A stretch of 14,594 nt of DNA. Origin: JAMXLO01 sp035569235 (GTDB lineage Bacteria; Pseudomonadota; Alphaproteobacteria; Acetobacterales; Acetobacteraceae). Position numbers and translations under genes: made by a program. Below, piece by piece: positions 9,302 through 14,594 of the stretch. The DNA is taken from positions 1 to 14,594 of the forward strand of contig DATMND010000126.1 in the NCBI GenBank assembly GCA_035569235.1. The letters run 5' to 3'. The notes beneath the pieces are model-generated. The model had not been told where the DNA came from. It searched no databases and saw only the letters and a list, made by a program, of their open reading frames with translations. Positions within the stretch are counted from its first letter, which is position 1; every line of letters begins with the position of its first letter.

Positions 9302-9337
9302 CGGCGGACTATTGCCGATCGGACTGAGGCAGCCAAG

Positions 9338-9365
9338 TTGTGTCCGCATGCCGCACCGCTATGAT
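9338..9365 (+). promoter_or_regulatory. Sigma-70-like promoter for the binding protein-SDR operon
   Basis: TTGTGT (9338-9343) and TATGAT (9360-9365) are separated by 16 nt, close to the sigma-70 consensus and slightly short of the usual 17-nt spacer. Transcription would begin near 9372. That leaves a short leader containing the GGAGG ribosome binding site at 9391. Position and fit support it, but high-GC bacteria tolerate divergent promoters and no experiment backs this. Confidence 0.5.
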
Positions 9366-9390
9366 GGTGGCTCGCCAAGAGAACAAACCG

Positions 9391-9395
9391 GGAGG
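9391..9395 (+). promoter_or_regulatory. Ribosome binding site deciding the GTG start of the binding protein
   Basis: GGAGG sits 5 nt before the GTG at 9401. The strong match makes GTG 9401 the start and gives a complete signal peptide. Confidence 0.75.
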
Positions 9396-9400
9396 CAGAC

Positions 9401-11011
9401 GTGCGGGATATCGGCTGGATTGGTCGGCGGGATGTGATGCGTCTGCTCGGCGCCGGCGGCGCTGCCCTGGCTGCGGGGCTACCGGAACGTGTGCACGCAG
9501 CGGCCACGAAGAACACGCTGGTTCTCGGCCTGGACATCAGCGACTCCATCACCTTCGATCCGGCGCGCGAGGCACAGTACACGCCGCCGCTGACACTGAC
9601 CGCGGCGTACGAGTCGCTGATCACGATGACGCCCGGCGATTACCTTAACGTGAAGCCGACGCTCGCATCGTCGTGGGCGCGCACGCCCGATGGCAAGGGG
9701 TGGCGCTTCACCATGCGGCCGGGGACGAAGTTCAACAGCGGCAATCCGGTGACCGTCGAGGACGTTCAGTGGAGCATCGAGCGGGTGATCAACGTCAAGG
9801 ATCAGCCCTCCCAGTACGTGGCCAACGTCGATCATGTGGCGATCGTCGATCCACAGACGATCGACGTGATTCTGAAGGACCCAACGCAGCCGCTGGTGAC
9901 CGTGCTGTGCGGCCCGAACTTCGGCGTGATGGAGCGCAAGGTGGTGGAGGCGCATGGCGGCACCGCTGCGCCGAACGCCAATACGGAGGACAAGGCGACC
10001 CAGTGGCTGAACCAGAATTCCGCCGGCGCCGGTCCGTACACGCTGGTGGGCTGGACGCGCAACGCGCAGATCATGCTGACGCGCAATCCGCATTACTGGC
10101 GCGGCCCAGCGCCGTTCGAACATGTCGTGCTGCGCCACATGGGCGACAGCGCGACGCAGTTGCTCGCCATCAAGCGCGGCGACATCGACGCAGCGTTCAA
10201 TCTGATCCCCGAGCAGGTGGCGACGCTGAAGGGCGATCCGAATGTGCGGGTGGAGGGGCTGGAGAGCCTGGACTTCGTCTACATGGCGCTGACCTGCGAG
10301 CCCGACTTCAGCAAGGCGCTGGCGGTTAAGGAGGCGCGCCAGGCCGTTTGGTACGCGATTGACTATGACGGCATCATCAACAGCATGCTGGGCGGCCAGG
10401 CGATCCGCTGTGCCAGCTTCATACCGATCGGGCTGTATGGCTCGACGCGGGAAACCACCAAGCAGTTCGGCTATCACCAGGATCTCGACCGGGCGAAGCA
10501 GCTGTTGCAGAAGGCCGGCTTCCCCGACGGGTTCGAATTCAAGCTGAGCTACGGCGATGCCGCGGTGTCCGGGCTTTCCTATTCGGTGCTGGCGCAAAAG
10601 CTGCAATCGGACTTGGCGAGGGTCGGCATCAAGGTGAACCTCGATCCGATGGACCAGGTCAACCTGCGCACGCAGTACACCACCGGCAAATCGACCGCGG
10701 TGCTGACGTTCTGGAATCCCTCCGGCGTCGAGACGGATGGCTGGAGTTCGGCGACGGTGCAACGCGTGGCAAAGCGCATTCACTGGACGCCACCCGGGGA
10801 CCTGGTGAAGTTGGTGGCGCAGGCAGCGAGCGAAGCTGATGCGCAGAAGCGTTCTGAACTTTATCTTGAGTATGAGAAGGCGATGATCGATCAGGCAAAC
10901 CTGATCGTGCTGTTCCAACCGATCTACCAGTTCGCGGTGCGCGACGTGATCAAGAAATTCCCGCTGACCGCCGCCGGCTGGGAAGTGGAACTGTTCGAGA
11001 CGAGTACGTGA
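9401..11011 (+). CDS. ABC transporter substrate-binding protein, family 5 (peptide/nickel/opine type)
   Basis: A 536-aa extracytoplasmic solute-binding protein, the usual family length, that captures substrate in the periplasm for the divergent permease-ATPase operon. The N-terminus GRRDVMRLLGAGGAALAAGL has twin arginines (R9, R10) followed by a mild hydrophobic stretch, resembling a Tat signal, with possible cleavage near VHA-A or AAA-T (33-36). Family 5 features include DSITFDPAREAQ, AAYESLI, LASSWARTPDGKGWRFTMRPGTKFNSGNPVTVEDVQWSIERV, GAGPYTLVGWTRNAQIMLTRNPHYW and EARQAVWYAIDYDGI. The start is GTG with a strong GGAGG. The stop overlaps the SDR gene start region. The ligand cannot be read from sequence: family members bind peptides, nickel, opines, glutathione or sugars. 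No lipobox Cys is present, which fits a soluble rather than a lipoprotein form. Confidence 0.93.
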   Translation: MRDIGWIGRRDVMRLLGAGGAALAAGLPERVHAAATKNTLVLGLDISDSITFDPAREAQYTPPLTLTAAYESLITMTPGDYLNVKPTLASSWARTPDGKGWRFTMRPGTKFNSGNPVTVEDVQWSIERVINVKDQPSQYVANVDHVAIVDPQTIDVILKDPTQPLVTVLCGPNFGVMERKVVEAHGGTAAPNANTEDKATQWLNQNSAGAGPYTLVGWTRNAQIMLTRNPHYWRGPAPFEHVVLRHMGDSATQLLAIKRGDIDAAFNLIPEQVATLKGDPNVRVEGLESLDFVYMALTCEPDFSKALAVKEARQAVWYAIDYDGIINSMLGGQAIRCASFIPIGLYGSTRETTKQFGYHQDLDRAKQLLQKAGFPDGFEFKLSYGDAAVSGLSYSVLAQKLQSDLARVGIKVNLDPMDQVNLRTQYTTGKSTAVLTFWNPSGVETDGWSSATVQRVAKRIHWTPPGDLVKLVAQAASEADAQKRSELYLEYEKAMIDQANLIVLFQPIYQFAVRDVIKKFPLTAAGWEVELFETST

Positions 11012-11013
11012 AC

Positions 11014-11017
11014 GAGG
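11014..11017 (+). promoter_or_regulatory. Likely ribosome binding site for the SDR gene
   Basis: GAGG lies 8 nt before the GTG at 11026 and favours that start over the GTG at 11008, which has only a weak GAG motif too close upstream but overlaps the binding-protein stop as GTGA. Confidence 0.5.
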
Positions 11018-11025
11018 ACAGGCGC

Positions 11026-11799
11026 GTGGCGTATCAAGCGTTCGATCTGACTGGCAAGGTTGCATTGGTGACCGGCGGAAATGGCGGCATCGGGTTCGGC
11101 ATGGCGAAGGCGATGGCCGAGGCCGGGGCGGATGTCGCGATCTGGGGTACCAATGCGGCGAAGAATGCGGCGGCGCAGGCCGAACTGGCAAAGACGGGCC
11201 GCAGCATCGTAGCGCTGGACTGCGATGTCGGTAACGAAGCCGCGGTGATTACCGCGTTCGCGCGCACGCTCGAAACGCTTGGGCGGGTCGACGGCTGTTT
11301 CGCCAATGCCGGTGTGGGCGGCGGTGGGGCGGCGTCGTTCCTGGAGATGACCGCGGTGCAGTGGCACCGTGTGCTGCGGGTGAATCTTGATGGTGCGTTC
11401 TACACGTTTCGTGCGGCGGCGCGGCACATGGTGGAGCGTGGCGGCGACGGGGTGCTGGTCGGCACCGCGTCACTCGCCGCTATCGAGGGCTCGCCACGCA
11501 GCGAGCACTATGCGGCGACCAAGGGCGGCATGATCTCGATGGTTCGCTCGCTAGCAGTGGAGTTCGCCCGTAACAACGTGCGCGCGCACGCGATCCTGCC
11601 GGGGTGGATCGAGACCGACATGACGCAACGGCTCACCACGAACGACCGGTTTCGCGAGCGCGTCATGCCGCGCATTCCGATGCGGCGCTGGGGCCGGGGC
11701 GAGGACTTCGGCGGCATCGCTGTGTACCTGATGAGTTCGGCGGCCCGATATCACACCGGCGATACGTTCGTGATCGACGGCGGCTACTCGCTGTTCTGA
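11026..11799 (+). CDS. SDR family NAD(P)-dependent oxidoreductase
   Basis: A classical short-chain dehydrogenase/reductase of 257 aa. The nucleotide-binding motif is T16-G17-G18-N19-G20-G21-I22-G23. D66 and D68 (DCDV) match the adenine-binding region. N94-A95-G96 is the NAG motif. The catalytic tetrad is N120, S149, Y162 and K166 (HYAATKGGM). The end, GDTFVIDGGYSLF, is typical of 3-oxoacyl-ACP reductase or sugar/alcohol dehydrogenase-like SDRs, so the substrate is unknown. Residue N41-to-43 surroundings (IWGTN) lack an obvious acidic NAD discriminator, so NADPH preference is possible. GTG 11026 is chosen for its ribosome binding site and family-like start MAYQAFDLTGK. An in-frame GTG at 11008 would give 263 aa and a 4-nt overlap with the binding-protein gene. 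Either way the two genes are coupled, suggesting that the SDR acts on the transported compound. Confidence 0.93.
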   Translation: MAYQAFDLTGKVALVTGGNGGIGFGMAKAMAEAGADVAIWGTNAAKNAAAQAELAKTGRSIVALDCDVGNEAAVITAFARTLETLGRVDGCFANAGVGGGGAASFLEMTAVQWHRVLRVNLDGAFYTFRAAARHMVERGGDGVLVGTASLAAIEGSPRSEHYAATKGGMISMVRSLAVEFARNNVRAHAILPGWIETDMTQRLTTNDRFRERVMPRIPMRRWGRGEDFGGIAVYLMSSAARYHTGDTFVIDGGYSLF

Positions 11800-11838
11800 C
11801 ATTTGCACTTGGCGCACCGTCCCCGGAAAGGGGCGCTG
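11800..11838. terminator. Short gap between convergent genes with a weak GC hairpin
   Basis: The 39 nt between the SDR stop and the FAD oxidase stop contain CCCC-GGAAA-GGGG (11821-11833), a small stem that could help end either transcript. The stem is only four G:C pairs and no U-tract follows, so this is a weak bidirectional terminator candidate. Confidence 0.25.
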
Positions 11839-13113
11839 CTAGATACCCAGCCAGTCCCTGATTCGTCCGTACATCACGCGAGCCGTTACCGCCGAACGCC
11901 ACAGCGCGTGGAATGGGATCTCCTTCAGCGTGGTGATCGGCATGTCGATCTCGCCACCGATAACACGGCGCGCAAGTTGCGGACCCATTGCAGTGCTCAT
12001 CGCAACGCCGCGGCCGTTATAGCCGAGACAAACCAGCACCGACTCATCCGGCTCGTGCACATGCGGATAATGGTCCTGTGTGATCGCCAACTGGCCGCTC
12101 CATGCGTGCGTCCATCGCACACCGCGCAGCGAAGGCCAGAGCCGTTCGGCGTAGTCAATCAGGTACTGCAGTTCGCTCGGCTCGCTGATTTCGCGCTGGT
12201 GGCTGCGACCTCCCATCAACAGGCGGTTCCCGCGATCCATGCGGAAATACACGGTCACGCGACCAACCTCGTACAACACGGAGCGCGTCGGCATGATTGC
12301 CTGCGCCAACGCGTCCGGAAGTGGTTCGCTGGCCACGATGGCACTGAACACCGGCACGACGCTGCGACGCAGTTTCGGCCACAAATCATCGGTGTAGCCG
12401 TTGGTTGCCAGGATCAGCTTGTCGGCCTGCACAGTACCTGTCGGTGTCCGCACCTGCCACGCGCGGCCATTGCGATGCACCGCCAGCGCCGGCGTTCCGC
12501 CATGCACTGCCGCGCCTGCCTGCATCGCCGCCTGCGCCAGACCGCGTGCATAGCCGAGCGGATTCACCTGCCCGCCACGCCGGTCCCGTATGGCGGAGAC
12601 ATAGCGGTCGGTGCCAGTGATCTGCCGCGCGGCATCACTCTCCAGCAAATCAACCGGCATGCCTCGTCGGATGCACTGCTCCGCCGCAGTTCGAATCCAC
12701 GCTGCATCGCGCGCATGAAACGCCGCACGCAACGTGCCGGATTGCAGCGCGTCGCATTCGATCTGGTGGCGCTCGATCAACCGAAAAACCACGTTCGGCG
12801 CTTCGCCCGACAGCGCCACCATGCGCCCGCCGAGGTCCGCACCGAAATCCGCTTCCACCTGATCGGGATCATGCTTCAATCCGGGATTGACCTGCCCGCC
12901 GTTGCGTCCTGACGCACCCCAGCCTGGTTCATGCGCCTCCAGCACAGCAACCTCGACGCCCCGCTCGGCCAGGTGCAACGCGGCGGACAATCCCGTGAAG
13001 CCACCGCCAATCACTGCCACCGACACACGCCGGTTGCCATCCAACGGCGGTGTATCGACCGCCGCCCGCGCCGTCTGCGCGTACAGGCTAGGCGGCAGCG
13101 GCAGACGCGTCAC
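11839..13113 (-). CDS. FAD-dependent amine oxidoreductase, DAO family (PuuB-like)
   Basis: A 424-aa flavoprotein of the D-amino acid oxidase/glycine oxidase superfamily. The FAD dinucleotide fold is at 33-59: VAVIGGGFTGLSAALHLAERG, ending in E59, which would bind the ribose. GASGRNGGQVNPG (67-79) is typical of the gamma-glutamylputrescine oxidase and related group. VNPLGYARGLAQAAMQAGA in the middle and CLGYNGRGVAMSTAMGPQLAR near the end, which contacts the flavin, support the same subgroup. Such enzymes oxidise primary or secondary amines to imines/aldehydes with release of H2O2. The GTG start (13113) overlaps the aminotransferase stop as GTGA, so the two are almost certainly translated together; no Shine-Dalgarno is obvious. 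PuuB-like activity is suggested by the neighbour, but sarcosine/glycine oxidase-like activity is a real alternative. Confidence 0.9.
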   Translation of the reverse strand: MTRLPLPPSLYAQTARAAVDTPPLDGNRRVSVAVIGGGFTGLSAALHLAERGVEVAVLEAHEPGWGASGRNGGQVNPGLKHDPDQVEADFGADLGGRMVALSGEAPNVVFRLIERHQIECDALQSGTLRAAFHARDAAWIRTAAEQCIRRGMPVDLLESDAARQITGTDRYVSAIRDRRGGQVNPLGYARGLAQAAMQAGAAVHGGTPALAVHRNGRAWQVRTPTGTVQADKLILATNGYTDDLWPKLRRSVVPVFSAIVASEPLPDALAQAIMPTRSVLYEVGRVTVYFRMDRGNRLLMGGRSHQREISEPSELQYLIDYAERLWPSLRGVRWTHAWSGQLAITQDHYPHVHEPDESVLVCLGYNGRGVAMSTAMGPQLARRVIGGEIDMPITTLKEIPFHALWRSAVTARVMYGRIRDWLGI

Positions 13114-14501
13114 GACAACGAGGTAGCCATCTTCGCCGTCGCATCCAGTGCGCCCGCCAACCGGCCCAGCAGGTCGTCGATCTCCGCTGGCGTGATGATC
13201 AGCGGCGGGCTCAGCACCAACTGCTCGCCGCGTCCGCGCATAAGCAGACCAGCCTCGCGCGCCCTCGTCTCGAAAAACGTGCCGACGCCTGCCTTCGCAT
13301 CGAACGGCTGTTTGGTCGCCTTATCACGCACCAACTCGATGCCCGCCATCAAACCGATCGCGCGCACCTCGCCTACCAACGGATAATCGGCAAATCGGCG
13401 TACACCCGCGAGAAACTGCGGCGAGATCGCCCGCACGTGCCCGACGATATCGCGCTCCTCATAAATCTTCAGCGTCTCCAGCGCGACCGCGGCGCAGACC
13501 GGATGGCCGGAATAGGTGAAGCCATGAATGAAACTGCCGTTTTTGTCGGCCTGAGTCGCCAATCCCTGATACAACTTCTCGTTGATCACGGTCGCGGAGA
13601 TCGGCAGATACGACGACGACAAAGCCTTGGCACATGTCAGAATGTCAGGCGTGATACCAAATGTCTCACACCCGAACATGTTCCTGGTGCGGCCGAACCC
13701 GCAGATCACCTCGTCCGCAATGAACAGCACATCGTAGCGGCGCAGCACCTCCTGCACCTTTTGGAAATACGTGCGCGGCGGAATAACCACGCCGCCGGCG
13801 CCCTGCACCGGTTCGGCAATGAACGCGGCGACGGTATCGGGGCCCTCGCGCTGGATCAGCGCTTCCAGGCTCTCCGCCATGCGCGTGGCGAAGTCCTCCT
13901 CGCTTTCGCCTGGCTTGCCCATCCGCCAGTAATGCGGACAGTCGGCATGGCGGATGTTGGCGATCGGCAGATCGAAGTCCTGGTGCACATAGGGCAGCCC
14001 GCACAAACTGGCGGAGCCGATCGTCACGCCGTGATAGCCCTTCATCCGCCCGATGATCTTCTTCTTGCGCGGGCGGCCGAGCGCGTTGTTGTAGTACCAG
14101 ACCAGTTTGGCGGCCGTGTCGTTGGCCTCCGACCCCGAATTGTTGAAGAACACCTTCGACATCGGCACGGGCATCAGCGAAATCAGCTTCTCCGCCAGCG
14201 CGATCACCGTCGGGTGCGAGCGCTGCCCAAAGGTGGACGCATAAGGAAGCTCGAGCATCTGCCGATACGCCGCGTCCGCCAGCCGCTTCTCGCTGAAGCC
14301 AAGACTGGCGCACCAAAGTCCCGCCATCGCATCGATGTAGTCGTGCCCGGCCTCGTCGTACACATGGATTCCCTCGCCGCGCGTGATGACGAATGGACCC
14401 TCGCTTTCCAGGCGGCGCATGTTGGTGAATGGGTGCATGTGATAGGCGATATCGCGGGCCGAAGCGGACTCATTGGCGGCCGGATTTGGAAGGTCGAGCA
14501 T
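13110..14501 (-). CDS. Class III PLP-dependent aminotransferase (omega-transaminase, SpuC-like)
   Basis: A 463-aa fold-type I aminotransferase. Features are AMAGLWCASLGF (58-69), the PLP-phosphate motif NSGSEAND (121-128), GYHG (155-158), the pyridine-N aspartate D263 in FIADEVICGFGRT, the Schiff-base lysine K292 in LTCAKALSSSYLPISA, and HGFTYSGHPVCAAVALE (326-342). Length and order match the putrescine/beta-alanine/omega-amino acid:pyruvate transaminases, and the sequence strongly recalls Pseudomonas SpuC (from memory, not aligned). It would move an amino group from an amine or omega-amino acid to pyruvate or a similar acceptor in the cytoplasm. The ATG at 14501 has a weak AAGG about 10 nt upstream. 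It leads the minus-strand pair with the FAD oxidase (4-nt overlap). Exact donor substrate cannot be determined. Confidence 0.93.
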   Translation of the reverse strand: MLDLPNPAANESASARDIAYHMHPFTNMRRLESEGPFVITRGEGIHVYDEAGHDYIDAMAGLWCASLGFSEKRLADAAYRQMLELPYASTFGQRSHPTVIALAEKLISLMPVPMSKVFFNNSGSEANDTAAKLVWYYNNALGRPRKKKIIGRMKGYHGVTIGSASLCGLPYVHQDFDLPIANIRHADCPHYWRMGKPGESEEDFATRMAESLEALIQREGPDTVAAFIAEPVQGAGGVVIPPRTYFQKVQEVLRRYDVLFIADEVICGFGRTRNMFGCETFGITPDILTCAKALSSSYLPISATVINEKLYQGLATQADKNGSFIHGFTYSGHPVCAAVALETLKIYEERDIVGHVRAISPQFLAGVRRFADYPLVGEVRAIGLMAGIELVRDKATKQPFDAKAGVGTFFETRAREAGLLMRGRGEQLVLSPPLIITPAEIDDLLGRLAGALDATAKMATSLS

Positions 14502-14594
14502 GGCGGATGTACCTTCGGACGTTGGTGAGAGGAAGCAATGCTATCACGCCGGAGCGCACGCGCCATGACCTTCCCGGCGTTCTCGGTTTCCGCC
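14502..14594 (-). other. Upstream region of the aminotransferase gene to the window edge
   Basis: These 93 nt would hold the promoter of the aminotransferase-oxidase pair. I find no convincing -35/-10 pair and no operator palindrome. No credible gene is seen here. Confidence 0.4.

Larger units (their letters stand above)
9302..9400. promoter_or_regulatory. Divergent intergenic region between the permease operon and the binding-protein gene
   Basis: These 99 nt must serve both the leftward permease-ATPase operon and the rightward binding-protein gene. The rightward promoter is described separately. On the minus strand only weak candidates exist, for example TTGGCT-16 nt-CAATAG, which would lie almost at the permease start. 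No clear operator palindrome and no local regulator gene were seen. Confidence 0.5.

Noticed and set aside
9302..9349. Starting the first permease at ATG 9349
   Set aside because: It adds 16 residues not expected before the canonical MLRYLASRL start and collides with the -35 element of the opposite promoter.
9479..11191. A 570-codon open frame on the minus strand, antisense to the binding protein and SDR
   Set aside because: It is rich in Arg, His, Leu and Gln with no domain, and covers two well-supported plus-strand genes. Long antisense frames are common in high-GC DNA when the third codon position is mostly G or C.
11803..12912. A 369-codon plus-strand open frame antisense to the FAD oxidase
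   Set aside because: Composition is His/Arg/Ala rich with no recognisable motif. The minus-strand frame has full flavoprotein motifs.
13437..14528. A 363-codon plus-strand open frame antisense to the aminotransferase
   Set aside because: No domain, no ribosome binding site and biased composition. The aminotransferase on the other strand has every catalytic motif.

Overview
This is a high-GC (about 60-65% by eye), gene-dense window with short or overlapping gene junctions. The NADPH-type glutamate synthase, the Tat-like signal on a family 5 binding protein, the REP-like palindrome and the polyamine-type enzymes suggest a proteobacterium, most likely an alphaproteobacterium. That placement is inference; no rRNA or other phylogenetic marker is present. 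I see no tRNA, rRNA, CRISPR array, phage gene, transposase or integrase.

Layout. (1) 2-3063, plus strand: the 3' end of gltB (glutamate synthase large subunit, cut by the window edge), then complete gltD, 8 nt apart. This is core ammonium assimilation. (2) 3064-3254: non-coding, with a REP-like inverted pair of small hairpins (3118-3193) and an imperfect 20-bp tandem duplication (3190-3229). (3) 9301 down to 3255, minus strand: an apparent operon of two dipeptide/oligopeptide-family ABC permeases, one ATPase protein carrying both nucleotide-binding domains, and a cytoplasmic-looking molybdopterin (Mo-bisPGD) oxidoreductase. (4) 9302-9400: a divergent intergenic region with a good sigma-70-like promoter facing right. 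(5) 9401-11799, plus strand: the matching family 5 substrate-binding protein with a twin-arginine-like signal, overlapped by an SDR dehydrogenase. (6) 14501 down to 11839, minus strand: a class III aminotransferase overlapping an FAD-dependent amine oxidase of the DAO family; this pair converges on the SDR gene.

How it may work together (inference): the binding protein, permeases and double ATPase would import a small nitrogen-containing compound such as a peptide, opine, amine or gamma-glutamyl conjugate. The aminotransferase, FAD oxidase, SDR and possibly the molybdoenzyme could degrade it. Ammonium or glutamate released would meet the glutamate synthase encoded next door. Each family is well known. 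The unusual part is the combination, mainly an orphan molybdoenzyme at the end of a peptide-type ABC operon and an SDR coupled to the binding protein. I found no clear evidence of a wholly new system. The large open frames antisense to real genes look like high-GC codon-bias shadows.
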